From NCBI RefSeq assembly GCF_030463565.1, contig NC_134661.1:7526542-7590541 (forward strand): a stretch of 64,000 nucleotides of DNA, given 5' to 3'. This document shows positions 43,813 to 63,514 of this stretch, piece by piece. The stretch comes from Pelecanus crispus (lineage: Eukaryota; Chordata; Aves; Pelecaniformes; Pelecanidae). Made by a program: the position numbers and the translations under genes. The notes below the pieces were generated by a model. It did not search any database, was not told the DNA's origin, and was given only the letters and a program-made list of their open reading frames with translations. Numbering within the stretch: position 1 is the first letter of the stretch; the number at the start of each line of letters is the position of its first letter.

Positions 43813-46610
43813 CGGCGGAGCCTGGGGGCAGCCCCGGGGGCCGCAGGTGAGGCAGCAGGGCAGGGAGAGGTAGGTCCTTTCTCCAGGGGCTGGAGCGTGG
43901 AGGTAGGGCAGCAGCGTGGGGGGCTCAGACCTGCAGCCTGGGCCCTCCTGGCCCTGGGGGACTCGGGGGCTGGCGGGCAGGGAGCAGCCATGGGAGCCCT
44001 GGGCCTGGGCTGCGTTCATCTGGCACCTACAGAAAGAGCGTGGCAGCCGGGGAGAGGGGCGGGAGGGCAGCAACCACATCCCAGGGGCTGGGGGCAGCTT
44101 CTCTGCTCCGGCACCAGGCTGGGCCGGGCTGTTCCAGGCTCTCCTTCCTGCCCCTGCTGAGCTTGATGGAGTCACACCGATGAGCCGTCCCCTGCCTGTC
44201 CCATCTCCCTCCGTCCCTGTGCAGCTGCCCTTCTCGGCCCGCTCTGCCGGGAAGCTGCCGGCCCAGGCTCTCCGTGTAGGGAGCTCTGTGTGAGCGCATG
44301 TGCGCTGCGGCCATGCCTTCCCCACGCGGCTCCCTGCCCGGGATGCCTGCCTGAGCTGGACTCTGGAGTTCCCATCTCCAGAGCCTCCTGTCCCCAGCCC
44401 CGGGCTTTCCGGAGGCAGCCACGCAGGGCCAGCCTGGGGCTGCCTGGACCTGAGCAGCCAGAGGCAGGGGTTGCCCTCCCATCCTCCTGTTCACCCCGTA
44501 CGCCGCTTGCTCTAATGTTCCCCGTGGCATTTCTTCTGCCCTCCCAAACAGTCCTTCTGCTGCCGCCAGCCCCACAGCTCCCTGCGCCCACCCTGCCCTC
44601 CCGGCTGCCTCCTGGGACAGGCAGGGGCAGGCACCCACCCTCTCCCCACTCCGCTTTCGCTTGCCACGGAGAAGCCGGTGGCTGCTGCCCTCCTGTCTTG
44701 GATGTGGGCGCTCGCCCCTGCGGGCTGCACGGGGAGGGAAGGAAGCGGTGTCCCCCGCGAGTACCACGCAGCCTGCTATGCCCAGAAACCGCGTGCCAGG
44801 AGCGAGCGAAGTACCCAGCCCGGGCGCCGGCTGCTCCCCAGCCCACCCGCCCGATCAAAAGCCATAGGGGAGCCAGCGCCAGGCTCGGCCGGCCCCCGCC
44901 CGCAGCCCCTGCCCTGCCTTGCTGCCGGCGAGTCCCACGGCGCGGGGCACAGCAGCTCCTCTCCGCTCGCTCCGTGAGTCCGCATCCTGGCTGGGCCCCG
45001 GCTCCCGCTCCTGTGAGATACCCTGGCAGCTTGGGGACAGGTGGCGGCTGCGGGCACTGCAGCGTTTATTATTTTTTAAACACATGGTTGTACTTATTTC
45101 ATTTTTTTTAATAATGCAAGTCACCGGTAGTGCAGCTGTGCAGAATCAGAGCATGTATATAGCAGGTCCCACACCATGCACGGGTGTACAAATGTCGCTT
45201 CTCACCTGTACAATATATACATATATCTATATTTTTAATTCTAGCGCTGAAAGCCACTGTTCCAAACCCGATGTTAGGGGGTTTGGCCCTGTTTTGTTTT
45301 GGGGTTTTTTTTAAATACTTTTAGCCCTCTGCTCAGTCCTAGGGCCTTGGCCACAACCCAAGGCCTGGGCTCGCTCAGCAGCGGTGTGCTCGGGTGGAAG
45401 CACTTTACGGATCCGAGGGGCTCCCAGCTGGGTTCCGAGGTGGTGGCGGCAGCGACGGAGGGATGCAGGAGGAGGGCAGGGCTCTGCCGCTGCTGGCTCG
45501 CCACCTCCCTTCCCCAGGGCAGCCACCCTTCAGCTCGCAGGCAGTTGGTAACGCTGTATTTCCTTGCTTCTCCGCCTCCGACTTGGACAGGAAAGTGCTT
45601 TCTTTTAAATGCCAAGATTCAGTAATTAAAAGGCAACGTTCCTCCGTGAGCAAAAGCTGGGGCTACCTGCGGCACTGGGGCCAAGCCACTGGTTCGGGTG
45701 GGGACAGGGGCTGGAGCACTGCAGGGCTGCGGTAATTGCCCAGCACAAAGCTCGTTAACTAAATCCCGCAGTTCGGTATTTCTTTGAAAAAGCAGCAAGG
45801 GAGCCAGCGCGCGAGGCAGGAGGAGGAAACACGTGTGGCGCAGGGGAGGCAAGCCAGCCCTAGCAGCGGGCACCGCCGCGGCAGCCCGTGACGCACCCCT
45901 AAGCTGTCCCGCTTCGCTGCTGGCGCGCTTGTGAGTAGCGTCCAGTTCCCACGCCTTGCTCCAAAACTGCAAGCACCCAGCGATTCCGCTCCGGCGCGGC
46001 AGGGCAACATTACGCGATTGAAGAGCACACACGGACCTCCGCACCCTCCTTCGTGCCTGCCCAGGACTGCCCCCCCCAGGACCCCAGAGACTCCGTTGCG
46101 GACCACTGCCTTAAAACACGCTGGTAAGCGTGCGCACGCGGGTAGAAAGATGGGGCCTGTGGCCAAATTCGGGCATGCTGTGCCCAGGCAGCGCTTGCGC
46201 TGACCAACCCCGAGGCATAGGTGCCTCTGGCAGTGCTGAATTTGCACCACGGACTGCAAATAAGGGGGGAAAAAAGTCCTGCGGAGTAAGTGCAAGGTTT
46301 GAAGCGGTGCTGAGTGCCTCGCAATCCCACCGAAATCCATAGAGAAAGGGTTGGAGAGGGGAAACTAGGAACCGCAACAGGTTGGTTATCCTGCAGCGCG
46401 GCTGAATCCATTTGCTCCCCAGCGCCCAGAGTTACAGCAGGGAACGCAGGGTGAAGGCACATGCGGAACTCTGCCCCGCAGGAGGGGGACAGGGACGGTC
46501 ACCGCAGGCTGTCGCTGTCGACTCCAGTACTCTGTAACCTATCGTCTATGTAAGAACAATGAATGTTAACACGGTAAATTATTATTACATTAAAAAAAGA
46601 CCACAAAAAA
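43813..46610 (+). other. BACE1: BACE1 3' UTR (extent inferred)
   Basis: The stop at 43810-43812 is followed by 2.8 kb without coding exons. It is GC-rich with an AU-rich island at about 45060-45250 that contains TGTATATA (45154-45161), an exact Pumilio recognition element. ATTAAA at 46589-46594, in an AT-rich setting and followed by an A13 run, is the best candidate end. An earlier ATTAAA lies near 45625. A later AATAAA at 46956-46961 would overlap the RNF214 3' UTR. Mammalian BACE1 also has a very long 3' UTR, which supports the longer reading. Confidence 0.55.
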
Positions 46611-46884
46611 AAAAAATGCTCTGCATCTGCAACCTGTTCATTGCTAAGAGGGGAATGGCCGGGTGATGGCTGTGGCAGGGGAGCAGCCTGCGGGGGCATG
46701 GGGCGGCAGGGCAGCCCGCCAAGGGGAAGGGTTTGGGGCAAGTGTGGAGCTGCCGGGAGCGCCGGCCCTGGAGGAGCCGCTGGAAGCCAAGCGGGGAGTC
46801 CCAGCAAGCCACTTACGCTTTAACACCCATCCAAAAGGAAGCCAGCAAGGCTGTGAACAAAGAAATGAGGAGCAGCACCAAATC

Positions 46885-47072
46885 ACTGCATAATATACAC
46901 ACTTTATTTATGAATTTGTATGTATACAGACTTTCTATACACACATTACCTATATAATAAAAATGTACATGTGTATACATGGTCGTATAAATATAGAACT
47001 GTAGAAATCTTAGAACGGATCCTGTCTATTCACAGCAACTCCTCCTGTGGGACCGCTTTGTTCGAGTAGCCG
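46885..47072 (-). other. RNF214: RNF214 3' UTR with polyadenylation signal
   Basis: The RNF214 stop (TGA at 47075-47073) is followed on the minus strand by about 165 AT-rich bases up to AATAAA (TTTATT at 46903-46908 on the plus strand). This lies about 300 bases from the best BACE1 polyadenylation signal, so the two genes end nearly tail to tail. Confidence 0.65.
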
Positions 47073-55494
<8,422 letters not shown>

Positions 55495-55720
55495 GGGGGC
55501 TGCGGCTGCGGGGCTGGGCCCGGCTGCGGCGCTGGGGCTGGGCCCGGGGCAGGCCCCGGCGCGGCGCGGCCCGGAGCGGAGCGGAGCGGCACGGCCCGCG
55601 CCCCCGCCGCCCCGCCCCTTCCGGCGCCAGCGGCGGACGTGACGTCGCTGTCAGCGGCACCGGGCATCCGGCTGCGGGCCCGGCGCCGGCCCGGGAGCGC
55701 CCGGGGAGCGCCCGGTGAGT
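55495..55720. promoter_or_regulatory. Bidirectional CpG-island promoter of RNF214 and PCSK7
   Basis: The RNF214 start codon (minus) and the first likely PCSK7 donor (plus, CCCG/GTGAGT at 55714/55715) are only about 220 bases apart in a CpG-dense, TATA-less interval. TGACGTCG at 55640-55647 is one base from the palindromic CRE TGACGTCA. GC boxes such as CCGCCCCTTCC are also present. Start sites are inferred. Confidence 0.6.
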
Positions 55721-56130
55721 GCCGGGGTCCGGGCCCGGGGAGCGGCCGGGAGTAGCGGGGTGGGCTGGGGGAGCGACCGGGGAGTAGCGGGGCAGGCCCG
55801 GAGCGGGCCCGGGGAGCGGCGAGGCAGGCCCGGAGCGCCCGGGGAGTAGTGGGGCAGGCCCAGGGGGCGCCCGGCGAGCGGCGAGGCAGGCCCGGAGCGC
55901 TCGGGGAGCGGCAGGGGTAGGGCTCGGGGAGCGACCGGGGAGTAGCGGGGCAGGCCCGGGGGGCGCCCGGGATGGGCCAGGGAGCGGCGGGGCGGGCCCG
56001 GAGCACCTGGGGAGCGCCCGGTGAGTGGCGAGGGAGTGCCCGGGGAGCAGCAGGGCAGGCCCGGAGCGGTGGGGAGCGCCCGGGGTGGTGCCGGGAAGCG
56101 GCGGGGCAGGCCGGGTACCGGGCCCGGGCG
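55683..56130 (+). repeat. Degenerate GC-rich tandem repeat with repeated splice-donor-like sites
   Basis: About 450 bases repeat a unit of roughly 28-33 bases with many changes, built on GGGGAGTAGCGGGGCAGGCC and GGAGCGCCCGGGGAG. Units are far less alike than in the BACE1 array, so it is probably older. GCGCCCGGTGAGT occurs twice (GT at 55715 and 56021), giving two similar candidate donors for PCSK7 5' UTR exons. Further GTGAG donors lie at 56335 and 56386. Confidence 0.7.
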
Positions 56131-57038
56131 GGCTCCCGGGCCCGGCGGGGCGGGGAAGGGGCGCGGCGGGGAGCGGCCTGCCCCGCTGGCGGCCTTGGCC
56201 CCGTCGTCCCTGAGCTCTGGGCTCCGGGTTTCTGCCCGGCGAGGTGGGGAGCACCGGCTCAGCCCCCGGTCGCTGAAGGGCTGTGGCGGCTCCGGGGGCA
56301 CCGGCCGCCCGAGCGTGGAGGTGGCACCGGGCAGGTGAGGCCTTTCCTTTACGGAGACCTCGGTGCCCAGCGCGAAGGGCAGCCGGTGAGTTGCCTCGCA
56401 GGCTCAGAGGCCGATCGAGAGCGGGAGGCGGCTGGGGTGGCCGCTGCCGCGGGGCATCGAGCTCCGGGTGCCTCCCTGGGCGGGGGAAATGGAGCGGGAT
56501 CTCGGGAGCAGCATGGCTCGCGGAACAGGGCTCCAACCAGCACGCGGTGGTGATTCCCACCCATGCCGGGGGGAAGCAGGTTCCTCCGGCCGTGCAGCAG
56601 GCGAGAAACGTGTTCGCCGGGGCTCCCCCAGAAGAGGAACTGGCTCTCGGCTGCAGGCGCCCGCAGAGCCCGCCGTCCCTCCTGGCGGTTGTTTCTGGGG
56701 AACCACGTGTCTGTAGTTTCTCACCACTTTTCCACAGCGAGAGAAGGAATCAGCGCACTTTCTGCCAGTCAGCGGCACGGTGTGCTCTGCCCAGGGCAGC
56801 GGCTGGGATCCGTCCCTGCCTAGTCTGGCTGCAGCCTCGCAGTGCCACCACGCTTGGGCCGGGGCTTCCCTGGAAGGGGATCTCTGCTGCACCAGTGTTG
56901 CAGTGCCTGGCAAGCCCCGGCGTGCCCGTGTTGCCCGCCGGGAGCTGTGGGGCTCTGTGGGACTTTTGGGTGAGGCTGCGGCCACCCAGTTCCAGGTCAG
57001 GAGAGGTTCTCACCGGTTTCGTTGTCTGCCGTTTGCAG
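55721..57038 (+). other. PCSK7: PCSK7 5' non-coding region
   Basis: This stretch separates the inferred PCSK7 first exon from its first coding exon, which starts after GTTTGCAG at 57038. It has the degenerate repeat described separately, CpG-rich sequence to about 56.5 kb and then ordinary intron-like sequence. No coding exon was found. Human PCSK7 has non-coding 5' exons, and which of the donors here is used cannot be decided from sequence. Confidence 0.5.
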
Positions 57039-57050
57039 CCCGCCTGTCTG

Positions 57051-57518
57051 ATGCCGCATTGGAGGCGGAGGGTGCCGCTATGGAGCGCAGGGATGGAGGC
57101 CACACTCTGCATCCACACGTGCCTTTGGCTGAGTGCCACCTGGATCCCCCTCGCGTCGTCGGACGGACTGGCCTGCAGTGGGGAGCGCGCTGCCGGCACT
57201 GACGCCCGGCATGGCAAGCTGACGTGGGCTGTCAGCTTGGACGCGCCCGAGGAGGAGCTGGAGCTGCGGGCAGAGGAGCTGGCCCGGACCGCGGGGCTGG
57301 TGAACATGGGCCGCGTCGGGGAGCTCAAGGGCCATTACCTCTTCACTTACCAGCCTGACAGCCACGCGGCAAGCGAACCAGAAGCAATAAGGCGGTCGGT
57401 GGACACTTTGTTTGCACAGCATGACAGCGTGCGGTGGCACTCGGAACAGAAGCTTCTGAAACGCTCCAAACGCAGCCTGCACTTTAACGATCCCAAATAC
57501 CCCCAGCAGTGGCATCTG
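57051..57518 (+). CDS. PCSK7: PCSK7 first coding exon: signal, propeptide and activation site
   Basis: This exon codes for 156 residues. It begins [14 protein letters not shown], comparable with human MPKGRQKVP, in a weak Kozak context (CTGATGC). A second in-frame ATG at 57093 (Met15) has a better context (GGGATGG) and directly precedes the hydrophobic stretch [19 protein letters not shown], so either start could give a working signal peptide. The propeptide has [18 protein letters not shown] (human AGLVNAGRIGELQGHYLF). The activation site KLLKRSKR precedes [15 protein letters not shown]. Confidence 0.94.
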
Positions 57519-60500
57519 GTGAGTGGTTTCCGGCTCCTGCCGTGCCAGCAGGCTCAGGCTGTTTGTCTGGCCACAAGCCAGCGTTGTGTGGCAGGCAAAA
57601 CAGTCGCTTTCTGTCCTTGCGGCAAGGAGGAAGCGTGCCGAGAGCTCGCCATGCTTGCCGCAATAATGGGAGGAGGCATCTCCCACAGCTGTTTGCGCGC
57701 CGGCGGCGCTGGGGTGGGCAGAGGGCTTTCGGCTGCAGCACGCTGTACAGTTAGCAGGCCGCTCCGCTTCGTGGCTCGAGTGACCGTTGCTCGCTGTCCA
57801 CGTGGAGCAAATCTCCCGCGACTATTCCGTGACTCCTCCCTGCGCTCCAGCCTGGCCCTGGCCCCGCGCATCATAGCCAGCGCGCCCGAAGGGAGCCCCT
57901 TTCCTCACGGCTGACCCCCTCTTCCTCTCCCCTTGCTCTCCTTTCCGGTGCTTAGAACAACCGCAAGAGCCCCGGGAAGGACATCAACGTCACGGGCGTC
58001 TGGGAGCGGAACGTGACGGGGCGCGGTGTGACGGTGGTGGTGGTGGACGACGGCGTGGAGCACACCATCAAAGACATACAGCCAAACTACGTGAGTGCCA
58101 GCTCCCCGGCGGGAGGGCGCGAGGGCAAGCAGGAGGCTGGGCAAGGTGCAGCGCGGCATGAGCGTGCGAGCACTCAGCTGCCGGCAAAGCCTGACCCGCG
58201 CTGTCGCCCTGGGCTTGGCCAGGGTGGGGAGTGCCAGCGGCAGACCTTTCCCTGGTTGATTTTGCACCCGAGTTGCAAGTTTGCCGGCCTTTGCACTGCC
58301 TGTGGGAGGTGGCTGCTCAGAGCTGGCCTCCCCGTGACCCACAGCGGTTGCTGAATCGGCCCCCGTGGGTCCCTTTCCCACAGCAGCAGATAGCAGTGTT
58401 GAGCCGCAGCCCTGTGCAGAAGCAGCCTCTAAGTTCCCTTGACTTCCAGGCTGTGTTTCAGCCCACGTAGCACAGTCCTAAGTCCTGCTTTTCCTGAAGA
58501 GAGGAGAGCAGAGCCCTGAGTCATGACCGTGGGTCTGTTTTCAGAGCCCAGAAGGCAGCTATGACTTGAACTCCAACGACCCCGACCCTATGCCTCACCC
58601 TGATGAGGAGAACGGCAACCACCACGGGACCCGCTGTGCCGGGGAGATTGCTGCCGTGCCAAACAACAGCTTCTGCACAGTGGGAGTTGCCTACGGGAGC
58701 CGCATCGCAGGTACGTGCGTGCCTCAGCACCTCGACGTGCTGCGCTCGTGCCTGGCTTGTCTCATCTCCGGCGCCACGGGGCCAGGCACGGCGCTGTGGG
58801 AGGGGTGGCTTGGCCGAAGCGGCTCCGAGTCAGCCGGTGCCTCACGCAGGCTGGTTGGTCTGTCAGAGGGAGGAACCAGCGTCTGCCTGAGCTCCTCTCC
58901 GGTGGAGCCGGTTACTGGAAGAGCGAGATAAGCGTGTGCTGGGGCGGCTTGTCCAGAGCGCTCCCAGCACACCCCCTGCCCAGCCACAGAGCTGTTGGCA
59001 GAGGTGCATCCGTACCGCGCAGCCTAAGCCAGGCAAATGCATAACAATGTCCCCGCTCCGGCGCAGCGCTGCAGGCTGCTCTCTGGAGGCACCGGCAAAG
59101 CAAATGCTTGCCGATCCCCTGTGCTCCCCCAGCCCTCTGTCCCAGGTCCGCCTTGTGCGGATGGACAGGGTGCAAAGACCTGGCTGCGCATCTCTCCTCT
59201 GCAAAGCCAGGGAACGCGCCGCTGTGGCCTCGGCTGTCTCTGGAGCTCCCGTGCTCCTTCACAGAGATCTCTGTGCCAGGCAGGATGCGTCCCTGGCAGA
59301 GCAGAGGACAGTGCTGCGCTGCTGCAGCCTGGGACGTGATTTTGTCCGTACCCGGCAGATGGTGCCACGTTCCTGGGCTGTGACGCGGGGCTCGGGAGCG
59401 GGTGGGCCCAGGGGTGCCGGGGGCCCGGAGCTCGCCCAAGGGCACTGCAGGCGGCTCTGCGCCCCTGCCCTGCGCTCAGCTCCCTCCCTACCTCGTCGGG
59501 TGCTCCCCGAGCAGCCCCCCTGCTCGCGGTGCAGCAGGGTGCCCGGGCTCCAGCCGTCCTGGGAGGCTGCGGGCAGCCGCTGCTAGCAAAGCCCAGCTGG
59601 CAGAAGGAAAGATGAGCTCATAGTTTAGCCGCAGCACAGGGAATAGGGAGGGTTTAACCCTGGGTCGCTCAGGCAGGACCTGGCGCTGCTTCAGGCTTCA
59701 GCTCTCCAAAGCTGTGCCTGGCCTTGCGGGGTGAGCGCGGCGGGGCAGCCTTGAGCTCTGCGGGGGGACGGGGAGAGACTGCCCCGCAGCGTGGAAGCGC
59801 TGGAGCCGGCGCAGCGCCAGCCGGCGCAGGGAGAGCCAGCGCGTCCCTCGCCGGGCTGCTCCGCTCCTCCCCGGGGAGGCTCAGATGCGGCCGTAAAGAG
59901 CTGTGTCAGGCGAGAGCTGAGATGGGTGGGCGGTCACGCTGTTTATAAATAGGCTTAATTGAGATGCACGCCTGGTTTCCATTTGTAACATCCTTTGTCA
60001 GCCTAAACTGTGATGCAAAACTGTAATTATCAACGGCTTGTGTCATGGAAAACTCAGCACTGAGCCTTCACTGGTTTTGTTGGAGGGGTGGCCTCGCCCT
60101 CCTGGCCCAAGCACGGTAGTTGGGGTGTCCTGTGTCCCTCGAGCCCTTCCCTCCACGGACAAGCGTGCCCTCCATCCCAAAGGAATGCCTGGCTGCTTGG
60201 CAACTTGGAAGGGGAAGCAACTGCTCCAGGCAGGGACTAGCCCTGAAAATCAGCAGGATAATTAAGGGTGGGATGCAAAGAAGCCCCTGGGGAGCAGCGC
60301 TCTGGGTAGGGGGACTCAGGGGCACATGGGAGCGAGCCCAGCCGGTGTTCGGTTGTGCTGTCACCATCAACCAGCTTGGTTCTGGTAGTGGGACTGGAGG
60401 ACTCACTTGGTGGAAAAGCTGCCTCCAGCAGAGGATGTGGAGCTGTGCCTGAGGGTGCCCCTGCAGTCCCTCATGCCCCCCCAGCCCCTGCGGACCGATC

Positions 60501-63500
60501 TGCAGGGTTACGGCTCCGGGAGATCTGGTTCGGTCAGGCTGGGAGAGCGAGCGTCCCCTGTGTGAACCTGCCGAGGAATTTGTTTGCACTGTTTACACAG
60601 CTTGCTTGGATCCACTTTGGCCACGTTTCGTTGTCCTTTGTCCCACAGGCATCCGAGTGCTGGATGGGCCCCTCACCGACAGCATGGAGGCCATCGCCTT
60701 CAACAAGCACTATCAGATCAACGACATCTACAGCTGCAGGTGAGCCCCTGAGCTGCGCCACGCCGACACCCGGCGAAGGGCTGTGGGCTCCGCTCTGCCT
60801 GGGGAGGGGGCTGCAGTTCATGGCCGAACGCTTACACCAGCTCCTCTCCTCCTGTGGCTCCAGCTAGCCTTGAGGCACCGAAATCAGGACCGCTGTTGTG
60901 GGCCCTGTGAGCGAGGCGGCGGGTCTGTCCCGCAGAGGGGACGCCCTGCCTGTCCCCTGGGCTTGGTGCCCTGCCGTCAGGCTGGCTCGGGCTCTGCGCA
61001 GCCGGACCTCGAGGGGGTCTGCAGCCGGGCACGTCAGGTGGGGCTCTTTGTTACTGCTGTTAAGAGTCACACCAGTATTCCTGCTACCGGAGAGCTGGCC
61101 CGGGCTGTGCGTGGCACCTATGGTTGCGAGGCTGCCTTCTGAGCGCTGCTGCAGCATATCTCGCCGGCTAGCTGAGCTGGGGGGGCACTGTGCCCCCCAC
61201 CGTGGCTGGGGAGCCCTGGCCGAGCCGCGTGACAGGGAGTGGAATGTGCAAGAAGCTGGTTGTTAAATAAAAATCAAACATTTTGTCCATTGGAATCTGA
61301 CCCAGGGGCACAGTGCAAACACGGCAGTGATATCCCAGCAGCGAGGGGTCAGCCTAATGAATGGGGGAGTACAGCACCCTCCGATCCCCGTCAAGGCACT
61401 GGGAGCAGCTGATGGCTGCTTGTAGCTCGCTGCAATGGCAAACTGCACTGGGAAGAAGATGTTGCTGTCTGCGGCTCCCGGGACTGTCACTTCACAGTGT
61501 CTCTCTTTGCAGCTGGGGTCCAGATGATGATGGGAAAACCGTGGATGGCCCCCATCAACTGGGAAAGGTAAAAAACAGCCCCAGCAGCACGGGTCACCCC
61601 TGGGCTAGCCCTCCGGCACTGGTGGTTTCTCGCCTGCCTGGACAGGCGAGGAGGGACGCTGCTGTGGCGCAGCGCACGTTCGTTTGCTTCCATCGCCGCT
61701 AGCAGAGGTGTTGCACGTCACCGTGCAGTGGCGAGAGGTGACGTTGCTGCGGGAGGGCAGCGTTCAGGCAGTATTAGATGAGCTTTCTGAGAAGAGGCTG
61801 GTTCCAGCAGGAAAATGCTCTTTCGCAACCTGCGGTATTATTCTGACAACTTTTGCAACCCAAGGGATGCGCTCCGCTCAGGAGAGCGAGCGTTTCCAGT
61901 GCTAGGGGTGGGTCTCGAGGCAGGGAGCGTGCCTTCAGATGCTAGGAGCAAATAAGGGGCTGGCGCGATGGCTGCATTCGCTCTCAGCGGGACCGCAGTG
62001 GGGGGAAGCGTTGGAGCTGAAGCTCCTTCCTGGGCCATCATGGCGTTCTCGCAGCACCCATGCCGCAGAACTGCGGCAAAACACACCCGGCCGCCTGCGC
62101 CCAGCTCCCGCTGCCCGGGTGCCACAGCGCGGGGTTGCTGAAGGGGCCCCAAAACCAGCACTGCATTGCTCCTGGGGTGTGGTTCCGCTTAATTGCTCTT
62201 CTGCTTGGCAGCCTTTTGCTGTATTTTTCTAACCGCAAGATAGCAGTTACTGTGCTGTTCGCAGCAACGCTGACAACTGAGCTATCAGTTCACGATGACA
62301 AACGGTTTCCAGTTCTGCAAGTTAATTTATTCTCTTCCTGCGTGCAGAGCCAGCTGTAACAAGCTCTGGGACACAGAGCACAAGCAAAGCTCGCTTTACC
62401 AAAGCAGAGCGTCCGGAGGGCTTTCTGGCCAGCGCAGTACGTGCCTTCACCTGCCGAAGGGAAGGCAGGGGAGGAGGGCTGGTTTCCAGCAGGGCCACTT
62501 TCTTGCTTGCCCATCAGACACGTGCCCTTTATCTCAGCAGGAATGACATCCATGCAAGGCGTCGGCCTCGAGATGTGCCTCCCCAGCAGGGCTGGTGTAG
62601 TTGCGTTTCTCGGCGAAGGCAAAGCCCAAGCGTATGTGGGAGCTGGAGCCTTGCAAAAGGGCAGCAGCCGCGTGTGGGTAGTCTCTGTCGGCAGGAAAGC
62701 CTTGATGCTCCAGAAAAGCCAGCTCCAGAGCGAGCCCTGCCAAAGTTGGGAGGGCTAGGGCTGCTGTGCTTCCTCTGGCATTCAGATGCTGGCCAATCTT
62801 TGTGCTGCGATGGCCCGGAAGGTTGCTTTTCCTCTTCCTCTTTTTATTTTTAACGCAGAATCCGCTTATCATCATAGTAAGCTATAGATCAGCTGTTCCC
62901 CAGCCCAGACGTTGGCCGCATCGCTGCCTTTTTAACATACTCCCTCCGGAATCCTGGTGTCTGGTCAGGGCTGTAACAGACACAACTCCCTGCCTCTGCT
63001 AGCTGGGTGAAGTACAGCCCAGAGGGGTTGTGGCTGGCCCTGCTATCACCCCGAGTACTTGGCAGGGCTGGTTATTGAAATCTTGGAGCGTGGACTTCGG
63101 TTGCTGGCTGGAGATGCCAGGACAGAGCTTTCCAGCACATCCTGTGCCGGCGAGCGGTCCGTGGGGCGAATGCTTCCCGGGCACAGGCAGCTCGGGAGGG
63201 GCACACACGTCTGTCTGTGCCTGGGTTAGCAGCGAGGCATGCTGTGAGATCCGGAAGAGCCCTGCTCCCCCATGGCTCGCAGCCAGCCGTGGCTGCTGGC
63301 CGAAACCCTCTGGTGTCGGCGGGGAAGGGCCAGTCTGTCTACGTGCCCTGACCAGCGACGGTTCCTTCTCCGCAGGCTGCCCTGCAGCACGGCGTGATAG
63401 CAGGTCGCAGGGGCTTTGGGAGTATTTTCGTCGTGGCCAGTGGCAACGGTGGGCAGCACAGCGACAACTGCAACTACGATGGTTATGCCAACTCCATCTA

Positions 63501-63514
63501 TACCGTCACGATAG
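57051..63514 (+). CDS. PCSK7: Proprotein convertase subtilisin/kexin type 7 (N-terminal six coding exons; cut by window end)
   Basis: PCSK7 is a furin-like serine protease of the secretory pathway that cleaves precursors after basic residues. In human it sheds transferrin receptor 1. Exons: 57051-57518, 57956-58090, 58545-58710, 60649-60739, 61513-61567, 63376-63514. They give 351 codons in joined phases. Residues 1-40 include a signal sequence, and the propeptide ends RSKR at residue 141, as human RAKR does. The subtilisin domain shows catalytic Asp187 in [10 protein letters not shown], His228 in [12 protein letters not shown] and the oxyanion Asn329 in ASGNGG. The catalytic Ser exon (GTSAAAP in human), P-domain and membrane anchor lie beyond 64000. 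The gene continues past the last donor (ATAG/GTGAGT). Confidence 0.96.
57956..58710 (+). CDS. PCSK7: PCSK7 exons with catalytic Asp and His
   Basis: Exon 57956-58090 codes for [20 protein letters not shown] and [17 protein letters not shown]; the first Asp of DDG is the catalytic aspartate (residue 187). Exon 58545-58710 codes for [20 protein letters not shown] and [20 protein letters not shown]; the second His of NHHG is the catalytic histidine (228). Two NVT sequons lie in the first exon and an NNS in the second. Exon phases 0 and 1 match neighbours. Confidence 0.97.
58711..60648 (+). other. PCSK7: PCSK7 intron with an AT-rich island
   Basis: This 1.9-kb GC-rich intron has no supported exon or repeat. 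About 120 bases at 59941-60059 are markedly AT-richer and less repetitive than their surroundings. They contain a perfect MEF2-type site on the minus strand (CTATTTATAA, plus positions 59943-59952) and a TTAATTGA homeobox-like core. This might be an enhancer, but one sequence cannot show it. Confidence 0.4.
60649..63514 (+). CDS. PCSK7: PCSK7 exons with the substrate-pocket and oxyanion regions
   Basis: Exon 60649-60739 codes for [20 protein letters not shown]. Exon 61513-61567 codes for [18 protein letters not shown]. Exon 63376-63514 codes for [20 protein letters not shown] and [30 protein letters not shown] and ASGNGG are hallmark convertase blocks, and Asn in GNGG is the oxyanion residue. 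Only a few positions differ from the remembered human sequence. Confidence 0.97.
61568..63375 (+). other. PCSK7: PCSK7 intron, no other gene seen
   Basis: The 1.8 kb between the DDDGKT exon and the GNGG exon show no coding block, RNA gene or recognised repeat. An A/T-rich patch lies near 62820-62885. Open frames in both directions look like noise. Confidence 0.5.
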
